Below are positions 26,680 through 34,504 of a stretch of 39,020 nt of DNA, in pieces. The translations under genes were made by a program, and so were the position numbers. The DNA comes from Bradyrhizobium manausense (lineage in GTDB: Bacteria; Pseudomonadota; Alphaproteobacteria; Rhizobiales; Xanthobacteraceae), in assembly GCF_018129685.1 (NCBI RefSeq), contig NZ_JAFCLG010000033.1, positions 1 to 39,020 of the forward strand, read 5' to 3'. The notes beneath the pieces were generated by a model that did not search any database, had not been told where the DNA came from, and worked only from the letters and a program-made list of their open reading frames with translations. The stretch's first letter is position 1. Each line of letters opens with the position of its first letter.

Positions 26680-29127
26680 ATGGCAGGAGCGAAAGACAAG
26701 ACCCGGTTTCTGCGCGAGGGCCTGTTCGCCAAATATGTCGTCTCCCTCGTCGGCCTCGTCGTGTTCGTCCTCGCCGTCAACGGCGCGATGGAGACCTGGA
26801 TCTCCTATCGCGCCACCAAGACACAGCTGACCGACGGGCTCGAGGACAAGGCGCAAGCAGCCGCCCGGCGGATCGAGCAATCCGCCTCCGAGCTCGAGCG
26901 CCAGATCAGCTGGGTGACGACGGCAAGCCGGGACACGCTGGAAAAGCGCCGGGCCGACTACACCCAGCTGCTGCAGCAGGTTTCGGTCATCTCCCAGCTC
27001 TACCAGCTCAACGGCGACGGCCGCGAGGTGCTGCGGGTCTCGCGCCAGGCGACCACGACCGGCGGCAACACCGACCTCGCCCGCGACATGCGTTTCACCG
27101 AAGCCGTCGCCCGCGGCGTCAGTTATGCGCCGGCCTATTTCTTCGACCGCACCCCCTATATGTCGATCTCGGTGGCGCATTCCGGCTTCAATGCGGGTGT
27201 CACCGTGGCCGAGATCGATCTCGGCTTCCTCTCCGACTTCCTCACCGATGCCCAGGTCGGCAAGGCCGCTTTCGCCTATGTCGTCGACGCCCGCGGCCGC
27301 GTGCTCGCGACCTCGTCGAGGGGGCCCGATATCGGCACGGATCTGTCGAAGCTGCCGCAGGTCGCCGCGGCGATCGCGCCCGGCCGCGAGAGCGATACGT
27401 CGGGCACCGACTTCAACGGCCATGCGGTGCTGACGGCCGCGAGCACGGTGCCGAAGCTCGGCTGGAGCGTGCTGTTCGAGCAGCCGACCACGCAGGCCTT
27501 GATGCCGATCCGCGACCAGCTCGTGCGCATCGCGCTCCTGATCGGCATGGGCCTGATGGTCGCGATCCTCGCCGGCACGCTGCTCGCGCGCCGCATGATC
27601 ATTCCGATCACGGCGCTGCGCGACGGTGCGCGCAAGCTCGGCGAAGGCGACTTCAGCCACCGCATCGACGTACATACGTCGGACGAGCTGGAAGAGCTCG
27701 CCGTCCAGTTCAACCGCATGGCCGGCCAGCTGCAGGAGACCTACACGGACCTCGAGACCAAGGTCGAAGCGCGCACCCGCGACCTCGCGCAGTCGATCAA
27801 CGAACTGAAGGTGCTGGAGGAGGTCGGCCGCGCGGTCGCCTCGTCGCTCGACCTCAACGCGGTGCTGCCGACGATCGCGGCCCGCGCGCTGGAGATCAGC
27901 CATGCCGATGCGGTGCTGATCTACGGCTATGACGCCGAACGACACCGCTTCAACCTGGTCGAGGCCGACGGCATCGACAAATCGGCCGAAGGCGCCCATG
28001 TCACGATCGACGAAGGCGACAACATCCTGAGCGATGCCGCGAGGCGCGGCGAGCCGATCGCGATTGCTGATCTCGACCACGCCGCGGAGCAGCCGCTGCG
28101 CGATGTCGCTGTTGATGCCGGCTTCCACTCCGTGCTGGTGGTGCCGCTGGTCGACCAGCAGGGCACGCTCGGCGCGCTGGTGGTGCTGCGCCGCGCGGGC
28201 GGTGCGTTCGAAGGCAGCCTCACCGGCCTGATGCGCACCTTCGCCAACCAGGCGGTGCTGGCGATGCGCAATGCGCGCCTGTTCACCGAGGTCGACCACA
28301 AGAGCCACGCGCTGGAGACGGCGAACGAGACCGTGCGCGCCCAGGCCGACCAGCTGCGCGAGCAGACCGAGCAGCTGAAGAACTGGAACAAGTCGCTGGA
28401 AGAACGCGTCGCGACCCAGCTCGGCGAGATCGAGCGCATCCGCAAGCTCGAGCGCTTCCTGGCGCCCCAGGTGGCCCAGCTGATCGCCTCCTCCGACAGC
28501 CCCGAAGGGCTGCTCACCAGCCAGCGCCGCGAGGTCACCGTGGTGTTCTGCGATCTGCGCGGCTTCACCGCGTTCACCGAGGCGACCGAACCGGAAGAGG
28601 CCATGAACGTGCTGCGCGAGTATCACGCAGCGCTCGGCCAGCTGATCTTCAAATACGAAGGCACGCTGGACAAATATGCCGGCGACGGCGTGATGATCCT
28701 GTTCAACGCGCCGATCCAGTTCGAGGACCACACCAAGCGCGCCGTGAAGATGGCGGTGGAGATGCGCGACACGATCGGCCCGCTGACCGAGCGCTGGCGC
28801 AACCGCGGGCATAGCCTGGGGTTCGGCATCGGCATCGCGCTCGGCTATGCGACGCTCGGCCAGGTCGGCTTCGAGCAGCGGCTGGAATATGCCGCGATCG
28901 GCAGCGTCACCAACCTCGCCTCCCGCCTGTGCAGCGAGGCCCACGCCAACCAGATCGTGGCCAGCCGCCGCGTCTACGGCATGGTCGAACCATGGGTCGA
29001 GGCCCGCGCGCTGGACGATCTCACGCTCAAGGGCTTCAACCACCCGGTGCTGGCGATGGAGATCTTGTCCTGGCGCGAGGAAGTGGACAACGTGGTCGAC
29101 GCGGCCGCGGCGCGGCGGAGAGGGTGA
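26680..29127 (+). CDS. Membrane adenylate/guanylate cyclase: CACHE-HAMP-GAF-class III cyclase
   Basis: 815 residues. Domains in order are: a membrane segment (about 20-36); a periplasmic CACHE-like sensor (about 40-285); a second membrane segment (about 287-305); HAMP (RRMIIPITALRDGARKLGEGDF); GAF (about 385-540); a coiled coil (ETVRAQADQLREQTEQLKNW); and a class III catalytic domain (about 610-800). Metal Asp625 (VFCDLRGFTAF) and Asp669 (YAGDGVMILF) are present, as are Lys665, Asn745 and Arg749. The purine-selecting Asp/Thr position is Ala738 (EYAAIGSVTN). It should make cAMP (possibly cGMP) in response to an external ligand and an intracellular GAF signal. Confidence 0.93.
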   Translation: MAGAKDKTRFLREGLFAKYVVSLVGLVVFVLAVNGAMETWISYRATKTQLTDGLEDKAQAAARRIEQSASELERQISWVTTASRDTLEKRRADYTQLLQQVSVISQLYQLNGDGREVLRVSRQATTTGGNTDLARDMRFTEAVARGVSYAPAYFFDRTPYMSISVAHSGFNAGVTVAEIDLGFLSDFLTDAQVGKAAFAYVVDARGRVLATSSRGPDIGTDLSKLPQVAAAIAPGRESDTSGTDFNGHAVLTAASTVPKLGWSVLFEQPTTQALMPIRDQLVRIALLIGMGLMVAILAGTLLARRMIIPITALRDGARKLGEGDFSHRIDVHTSDELEELAVQFNRMAGQLQETYTDLETKVEARTRDLAQSINELKVLEEVGRAVASSLDLNAVLPTIAARALEISHADAVLIYGYDAERHRFNLVEADGIDKSAEGAHVTIDEGDNILSDAARRGEPIAIADLDHAAEQPLRDVAVDAGFHSVLVVPLVDQQGTLGALVVLRRAGGAFEGSLTGLMRTFANQAVLAMRNARLFTEVDHKSHALETANETVRAQADQLREQTEQLKNWNKSLEERVATQLGEIERIRKLERFLAPQVAQLIASSDSPEGLLTSQRREVTVVFCDLRGFTAFTEATEPEEAMNVLREYHAALGQLIFKYEGTLDKYAGDGVMILFNAPIQFEDHTKRAVKMAVEMRDTIGPLTERWRNRGHSLGFGIGIALGYATLGQVGFEQRLEYAAIGSVTNLASRLCSEAHANQIVASRRVYGMVEPWVEARALDDLTLKGFNHPVLAMEILSWREEVDNVVDAAAARRRG

Positions 29128-29145
29128 GCCGCTTTGACGGCGATG

Positions 29146-29170
29146 AACCTGTAAGAGATTCTTGCAGGTT
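29146..29170 (+). terminator. Strong hairpin after the cyclase gene
   Basis: AACCTG-T-AAGA-GAT-TCTT-G-CAGGTT: an 11-bp stem with one U-G wobble and a three-base loop, 18 bases after the stop. It has no U-run, so it may protect the 3' end or stop only with Rho's help. Confidence 0.5.
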
Positions 29171-29220
29171 CACTTTACGACCATCGAAACAGCGCGAAAA
29201 CAACCCCATGCACAGTAGGA

Positions 29221-29500
29221 ATGGTGTTGAACCGAATGGAAATTTTTGCGCCTATTGCGGATTTTACGAAATTCGCTTTGACACGTCGGGCAAAACACTG
29301 GCATGATGGCATCATCGCAACTGCCAAACGAGCTCTGCAACGTCACCGCAGCCACCGCGCTGATTCTCGCCCGCGTGTTCGGCAACAGCCCGGACTTCTG
29401 GCTGAACGTGCAGCGGCGAACCGATTTGTGGGAAGCGATGCATTCTGCACGCGACCGCAAGCGCATCGATTGCGCGCGACCGCTGACATCGGCAGCGTGA
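29221..29500 (+). pseudogene. HigA-like antitoxin remnant, frameshifted and truncated
   Basis: The frame beginning at 29303 reads NVTAATALILARVFGNSPDFWLNVQ, then RRTDLWEAMHSARDRKRID. This is the C-terminal half of the HigA/VapI XRE-type antitoxin pattern (TALRLARYFGTSPEFWLNLQ). The piece that should precede it (GIIATAKRAL, matching IIxGKRAL) is in a different frame (29308-29337). One extra base near 29338 joins them. The N-terminal HTH is not recognisable and no HigB toxin gene is adjacent. Read as a decayed toxin-antitoxin relic. Confidence 0.6.
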
Positions 29501-29682
29501 TCCACGACACAGGACAAGAACAACGCCGATCAATATGAACCTTGTGCGACACCTTTAACGTCGCGCGAAAGTTGGCGTTGAGCGCGTCCCAGGTGTCTCA
29601 ATCATCCGCGAACCACTTCCCTGCTTCTCGCGACTAACCCAGGCCTCAACGACGGGGCTCGAGTTCGAATGGGAGACAGCCT

Positions 29683-30549
29683 GTGGTATTTGCCTTGCCT
29701 TCACGTGCTTATGATTTGCATATGCAGGACCGTTCCGCCGATCGCTCCCGCGATCATGGCTGGGTGTTTGGCCTGCCGCCGGGCATCAGCAGCGAAGAAT
29801 GGCCGCTCGATCCCGTCACCGGCTATCCGCTGATGCACGGCTTCACGCTTCTGCTGCCTGAGGACTACCGCGTGCATGGCGAGGACATCGTTGCGGTGTC
29901 GTTCTTTGCGACCGCGCCCGACCACAATGACGGCGGCGCGTCTGATGATCCTGAAATCCGCGAGGCGGTGGCGGCACGGCCCGCGCATCCGCGGCTCGCG
30001 CGCATGACCGACATTCTCGATTACGAATATGCCGCGCTGCTTTTGACCAAGGCCGAATATGACGGCGCATTCGCAACGCCGCCGGCACCGCTCGCGCTTG
30101 CGACCGCGGAGCGGCCGCGCTGGCTCCACGTCGGCGGCGCCAGCGCGTTCCACCAATCCGCGCCCGGCTATGCGAAGAAGCTGCTGCCGAGCACGCCGCG
30201 CGCCGATCTCGCCGAGAACCGCGCCATCGTGCTGACGGCGCGCGCTGACGATCCCAACGCCGGCAAGGGCCCGCAGGATACGCATGTGAAGCACGGGCCG
30301 CCGACCGGGTATCAGCCCTACTACTATTATGTCGACGGTGTCGCGAGCCGCGACAATTTCCGCCTGCACGATTGGTCCAAGGACCATGCGCCCAACCATC
30401 TCGGCGGCACCATGCGGCCCTGCCAAGCCGTGCCCGAGATGAGCCCGTTCTACATCGAGTTCGAGGAATATTTCGGCGGCTACAATTTCGGCGGCGGCAA
30501 CGCGCAGCTGGATTTCAAAGGCATGAAGTTCGATTGGGCATGCGGGTGA
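29683..30549 (+). CDS. Hypothetical protein
   Basis: 288 residues from the GTG at 29683, which has GGGAG seven bases upstream. An ATG at 29722 would remove 13 residues and has no ribosome binding site. Not recognised. No signal peptide or membrane segment. Aromatic- and Gly-rich C-terminus (YIEFEEYFGGYNFGGGNAQLDF); acidic and Ala/Pro-rich middle. GC and codon use look like the neighbours, so it appears to be a real resident gene. It converges with the small AbrB-like gene, with 31 bases between the stops. Confidence 0.7.
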   Translation: MVFALPSRAYDLHMQDRSADRSRDHGWVFGLPPGISSEEWPLDPVTGYPLMHGFTLLLPEDYRVHGEDIVAVSFFATAPDHNDGGASDDPEIREAVAARPAHPRLARMTDILDYEYAALLLTKAEYDGAFATPPAPLALATAERPRWLHVGGASAFHQSAPGYAKKLLPSTPRADLAENRAIVLTARADDPNAGKGPQDTHVKHGPPTGYQPYYYYVDGVASRDNFRLHDWSKDHAPNHLGGTMRPCQAVPEMSPFYIEFEEYFGGYNFGGGNAQLDFKGMKFDWACG

Positions 30550-30580
30550 GGCTTCCGCGACGACGCCGAGACTTGGCTCA

Positions 30581-30751
30581 TCACATCTCCGTGTCCGGCG
30601 TTTCCTTGGTTTCGAGCCCGGCTTCGAGTGCAGGGTCGGCCAAAATTTCGAGTTCGTCACCTTCTTTAAGAGCGAATTGGTCGACTAGCTCTTGAGGAAG
30701 CTCGACTGCCAAATCATCGTCCCATTTGAAAACTTTCAACACAGCTGTCAC
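30581..30751 (-). CDS. AbrB/MazE-like small DNA-binding protein (orphan antitoxin)
   Basis: 56 residues, found by reading the reverse strand: GTG start at 30751, preceded by GAGGAG at eight bases. The N-terminal 40 residues fit the swapped-hairpin AbrB/MazE pattern (VLKVFKWDDDLAVELPQELV, then LKEGDELEIL), followed by an acidic tail. Such domains repress their own operon and, with a linked toxin, neutralise it. No MazF- or VapC-like toxin gene adjoins. It is the last gene of the defence-like block, 50 bases after the GIY-YIG gene. It may be a regulator of the block or a leftover antitoxin. Confidence 0.75.
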   Translation of the reverse strand: MTAVLKVFKWDDDLAVELPQELVDQFALKEGDELEILADPALEAGLETKETPDTEM

Positions 30752-30801
30752 TTGACGTGCTCCTCAAGCGGCAATCTCCGTCGCTTCCAGGCTTACGCGA
30801 A

Positions 30802-31995
30802 TTAGCCTCCGCCGGCCCGGACAAGAGCGGCTTTCTTTGGATCGTACGTGTAATCAGTAATCGTGCCGTCCTTGATGCGCTCCACGGCTTCGTCAATGAC
30901 GAAGAGCGGCACCAGAAACCATTCGCGCGGCACGACGGGATTGCCGAATCGATCGGGAATCTCGATGTCGAGCTGCGCCGCGCCGAAGACGCGGTGAATG
31001 AGGTTTTCGAGTTTTGTCCGGTTGACGTTGTAGAGTTCGTAGGTCGCGACGATCTCGACCTCGGCCATGAGGAAGGTCGGGTCGAGCTTTGCATTCGCGA
31101 CGCGCTGTTTCACGTCGCCGCCGGTCACGCCGATCTTGTGCAGGACATCGCGATGAGCCGCGACGGTGGGATGGTCGGACTTGCTCCGCAGAACGTAGAC
31201 AATACCGCTCGCCTCGTCCCCCTCCTCGTTGGCGTCGGCAAACAGCGGACCGGCCGAAGGCTCGATGATCCGACGCCCGGCGGGGTCCTGCTGAAGCGCC
31301 TTCTGGAGCGAGCGCATGAGCAGATTGCTCTCGGTGCCGTTGTCGAAGATCACGCGAAGGCGGGCGTCGATGTTGCCGTGCTCGTTGCTGAACGGCTCCT
31401 CCATCGCCGCGACATAGGTTTTTTGTCCGCCCAGGATATAGAACCGACCTTGCGCAATCTCGGACTTGCGCTCGAACCGCCGTGTCTGCCGCAGTCCCAG
31501 GCTGATGTCCTTCTGGACCCGTTCGAACAGCGGCTTGAACTGGTCGAAATCCTCGCACTTTTGGCGATTGGCGATCTCCTCCGCGGCGCGCTTTTCCGCA
31601 GCCGAGCGGACATGGCGCAGTTCGCCGATGTCGCCGGCCCCGTTGGCATCGACCCCGAGTTGGGACAGCAGCTGGTCGTCGTCGAGTTCGTCCGAGAACC
31701 CCATCGGCGAGGACGATACGTCGAGTAGACCCTGACGGTCGAGCGGCGCGAGCAGGCTGCGGCATTCCTCGAGGTCGCGCAGCCTGTCGAGGCGCACAGC
31801 GTAGAGCCGCTCGAAGATGTCGCGATCTTCGCCGTGCTGCGGCGGATGCCCGTGCTGGTCGACGAAGCGCTGGATGTCCTCGAAGCCTGCGATGATCCTT
31901 TCCTCGCGCGGCGTACGGCCGGATTGCTTCTTCGTCTCGACCTCGACACCCAGCTCTTCGAGCAGGGCGTCGTCCTCGTCGGTGAAGTCAGCCAC
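30802..31995 (-). CDS. GIY-YIG nuclease family protein (T5orf172/MUG113-like)
   Basis: 397 residues. The C-terminal nuclease domain (about 262-365) shows GIVYV (264-268) and HKIGV (286-290) in place of GIY and YIG. Arg298 and the catalytic Glu330 (KLENLIHRVF) are present. The N-terminal 260 residues have no named domain. They include FEDIQRFVDQHGHPPQHGED, which resembles helicase-associated repeats. The start overlaps the helicase stop by eight bases, so the two are coupled and probably act together, the helicase translocating and this protein cutting. It is the best candidate for the restriction nuclease of the block. Confidence 0.85.
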   Translation of the reverse strand: MADFTDEDDALLEELGVEVETKKQSGRTPREERIIAGFEDIQRFVDQHGHPPQHGEDRDIFERLYAVRLDRLRDLEECRSLLAPLDRQGLLDVSSSPMGFSDELDDDQLLSQLGVDANGAGDIGELRHVRSAAEKRAAEEIANRQKCEDFDQFKPLFERVQKDISLGLRQTRRFERKSEIAQGRFYILGGQKTYVAAMEEPFSNEHGNIDARLRVIFDNGTESNLLMRSLQKALQQDPAGRRIIEPSAGPLFADANEEGDEASGIVYVLRSKSDHPTVAAHRDVLHKIGVTGGDVKQRVANAKLDPTFLMAEVEIVATYELYNVNRTKLENLIHRVFGAAQLDIEIPDRFGNPVVPREWFLVPLFVIDEAVERIKDGTITDYTYDPKKAALVRAGGG

Positions 31996-34165
31996 GCGCG
32001 GCCTCCGCCTTCATGCGGGCGAGGAAGGCGACGCCTTCGGCCATGCGTTTCTCCCAGGCGTCGGCGGCCGTGATCGAGGGCAGCCGGCCGCGTTCTTGCT
32101 TGAACTTCAAGGCGCGCTTGGCGAGATCACGGGCTTCATCCATGGTCATGCTGACCCGCTTGGCCGAAATCGCGGCCTGCACTTGCTTCAGGCTCTCCTC
32201 GCTCATGGTCTTGGCGAGAATGGCGTAGGCCTCCCCGAACGGATTGATGCTGTCGATCAGATCGATGTCCAGTTCGCGCACGTCCATGGCGTATTTGCGG
32301 ACACCATCGACGAAGGCGGTGTTCGGGCTGGCCTCGCCCGGACCATCGGCCCCGCCGAGCGCGACCTTCTTGGCCATCTGGGTGAGATTGAGCGCGGCAA
32401 TGGCGTGCTGGCGCACGGCTTCCTGATCGCCTTCATCCAGCTCGGGGTACCGGTCCTTGATGATCTTGCCGAGCCGAAGCTGGGTCAGTTCGGCTGGCAC
32501 GACTTCCGGGTCGAACAGCCCGCGCTCGATCGTGGTCTTGTCCTGGACAAACGCGGCGATGACCTCGTTGAGGTCCTGCTGGCAGACGCGCTGGGCTTCC
32601 TTGCTCTTCGGCTCGACGAGGCCCTTGATCTCGATCTGGAACTGTCCGGTGCCTTCATTGAAGCCGACATTGCACTTGGCGGGGTCGTAGCCACCCTCGC
32701 CGTAATCGTACCCCTCCACTGGCCCGACGGCCGGGTTCTTCGGCTTGAACTCGAAGCGCGGCGCGAGCACTTGCTCCATGAGCAGGCTGGCCGCGATGGC
32801 CTTCAACGTGTCATTCACGGCCTCGTTGACGTTCTCCCGCGACGCATCGGGCTCGGCGATCAGGTTTGTGAAGCGGGCGCGGGTCTTGCCCGGGGCGTCG
32901 CGCGTGGCGCGGCCGATGATCTGGACGATCTCGGTGAGGCTCGACCGATAGCCAACGGTCAGCGCGTGCTCGCACCAGACCCAGTCGAAACCTTCCTTGG
33001 CCATGCCGAGCGCGATGATGATGTCGACATGGTCGCGATTGTTCTTCTGTGCGGGGTCCTTCAGCGCGGCGGAGACGCGATCGCGCTTGGTGGCATCGTC
33101 GTCGACGAGATCGGCGATCCTGAGCACACGTCCGCTCGGCGTCTTGACGAGCTGGAAGCCGGTCGTGGGATCGGTCCCCTGCCATTCACCGAGTGAGCCG
33201 ATGATGTGTTCGACTTCCTTGATCTTGTCTTTGGTACTCTCCCGGGAATTGACGCTGGGGATATGAATGATGGTCCTCTCGGCGGGATCGAGCACCTTGA
33301 GAATATCATCGGCATAAGAATCCGAATAAAAGTAATAGCCGATGTCGAGTTCCTTGAGGTGCTCGTAGCCATTGAGCTGCTCATAATAGGTATAGGTGAC
33401 GGTATCGAACTTCGCTTCGTCCGTCGGCGTCAGCACGGCCTCGGCGTCGCCCCTGAAATAGGAGCCGGTCATCGCGACGATATGCACCTTATCGCGTGCG
33501 ATGAACTCGCCGAGATGCTGGCCGAGCTTGTTGTCGGGATTGGCGGAAACGTGGTGGAATTCGTCCACCGCGATCAGCCTTCCGTCGAACGCCGCGACGC
33601 CGAATTTATCCACGGCGAAACGGAAGGTGGCATGGGTGCAGACCAGCACCTTGTCGGAACTTTCGAGGAAGGCGCCGACGGAATTGACCTTGCCGCCATT
33701 GTCCGAACCGGGCGCATCGCAGAGATTCCATTTGGGCACGACGGTCCAGTCGGCCCAAAAGCCGTATGTCGTCAATGGCTCATCATGGAAGCTCGCGCCG
33801 ATGGATTTCTCCGGCACGACGATGATCGCCTGTTTGATGTCCTGGTTGTGCAGCTTGTCGAGCGCGATGAACATCAGCGCCCGGCTCTTGCCCGACGCCG
33901 GCGGCGACTTGATCAGCAGATATTGCTCGCCGCGCCGCTCATAGGCGCGCTCCTGCATCGGCCGCATGCCGAGCGCGTTGGCGCGGGTCGACTGCCCGGT
34001 GCGGGCGTAGGTGACGGCGACGCTGGGGACACCGGTCGGCGCCTTCGTCGGCCGCAGCTTCGCAGAGCGAAAGAACGCCTCGTCCGCCTCCGCGATATCG
34101 GAGGTGTCGATCGCCTCCTCCGGCAGGGCGGCCAGCTCAGCCAAGCGCTTTTTTGAGATAGACAT
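31988..34165 (-). CDS. SF2 DEAD/DEAH-type helicase with BrnA-antitoxin-like N-terminus
   Basis: 725 residues from the ATG at 34165 (the frame is open to 34246, but that extension lies antisense-like within brnT in another frame). Residues 1-42 (MSISKKRLAEL, then EEAIDTSDIAEADEAFFRSAKL) match the N-terminus of BrnA (DUF4415) antitoxins; the ribbon-helix-helix half of BrnA is missing. The helicase follows: Walker A SPPASGKS (87-94), DEFH (201-204), TGS (233-235), QIIGRATR (415-422). It overlaps brnT by 29 bases and the nuclease gene by eight. Likely the translocase of a restriction-like system. The fusion is described in the findings. Confidence 0.88.
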   Translation of the reverse strand: MSISKKRLAELAALPEEAIDTSDIAEADEAFFRSAKLRPTKAPTGVPSVAVTYARTGQSTRANALGMRPMQERAYERRGEQYLLIKSPPASGKSRALMFIALDKLHNQDIKQAIIVVPEKSIGASFHDEPLTTYGFWADWTVVPKWNLCDAPGSDNGGKVNSVGAFLESSDKVLVCTHATFRFAVDKFGVAAFDGRLIAVDEFHHVSANPDNKLGQHLGEFIARDKVHIVAMTGSYFRGDAEAVLTPTDEAKFDTVTYTYYEQLNGYEHLKELDIGYYFYSDSYADDILKVLDPAERTIIHIPSVNSRESTKDKIKEVEHIIGSLGEWQGTDPTTGFQLVKTPSGRVLRIADLVDDDATKRDRVSAALKDPAQKNNRDHVDIIIALGMAKEGFDWVWCEHALTVGYRSSLTEIVQIIGRATRDAPGKTRARFTNLIAEPDASRENVNEAVNDTLKAIAASLLMEQVLAPRFEFKPKNPAVGPVEGYDYGEGGYDPAKCNVGFNEGTGQFQIEIKGLVEPKSKEAQRVCQQDLNEVIAAFVQDKTTIERGLFDPEVVPAELTQLRLGKIIKDRYPELDEGDQEAVRQHAIAALNLTQMAKKVALGGADGPGEASPNTAFVDGVRKYAMDVRELDIDLIDSINPFGEAYAILAKTMSEESLKQVQAAISAKRVSMTMDEARDLAKRALKFKQERGRLPSITAADAWEKRMAEGVAFLARMKAEAARG

Positions 34166-34421
34166 CGAACTGCTTTCTTTCACTCGCCGTCGCCTTGCGG
34201 GCGCTGATGATGCGAATTTTCCCGTTGCGCTCGGTATGGATGACACAGATCACGACCGTACCGCCCAACAGACCAAAGCTCTTATCGCGAACCTCGTCGG
34301 TGCTGTGGTCCGGACCGGTCAGCACCGGCCCCTCGAAGATCAGGGCGGCTTCCTCGAAGGACAGTCCGTGCTTGCGCCGGTTCGCACTGTTCTTCTCGGG
34401 GTCCCATTCGAACCCTTCCAT
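34137..34421 (-). CDS. brnT: BrnT-family toxin
   Basis: 94 residues from the ATG at 34421 (two upstream in-frame starts to 34439 are less usual). It shows the family pattern: EGFEWDPEKNSANRRKHGLSF, then EEAALIFEG, and IRIISARKATASERKQF near the end. BrnT proteins are RelE-fold ribonucleases neutralised by BrnA from the next gene. Here the next gene starts inside the end of brnT as brnA normally does, but continues into a helicase. It lies 83 bases downstream of the methyltransferase gene and has its own candidate -10 box. Confidence 0.88.
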   Translation of the reverse strand: MEGFEWDPEKNSANRRKHGLSFEEAALIFEGPVLTGPDHSTDEVRDKSFGLLGGTVVICVIHTERNGKIRIISARKATASERKQFDVYLKKALG

Positions 34422-34444
34422 ACACGCCCCCATCTGCAACGTTC

Positions 34445-34450
34445 ATCATA
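34445..34450 (-). promoter_or_regulatory. Candidate -10 box upstream of brnT
   Basis: TATGAT on the reverse strand, a near-consensus -10, ending 23 bases before the brnT ATG. A weak -35 (CTGGAC) lies 18 bases further upstream. It would let brnT, the helicase and the nuclease be made without the methyltransferase transcript. BrnTA modules normally have their own autoregulated promoter. Confidence 0.4.
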
Positions 34451-34504
34451 TGTTCCAGAATGGCGTGCGTCCAGCCTTCTTTCTCGCAATGATTGCATGA
34501 GCGG

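Noticed and set aside
26587..29043. Long reverse-strand open frame of 818 codons
   Set aside because: It mirrors the cyclase gene; its translation is Arg/His/Asp-rich with no domain, as expected for the shadow of a high-GC gene.
29651..29682. GTTCGAAT sequence resembling a tRNA T-arm, possible attachment site
   Set aside because: Flanking bases do not pair into a T-stem and no acceptor or anticodon arm is present.
34166..34246. Upstream extension of the helicase to 34246
   Set aside because: It would add 27 Ser/Arg-rich residues fully inside brnT in another frame, and the BrnA-like start MSISKKRL at 34165 is the natural beginning.
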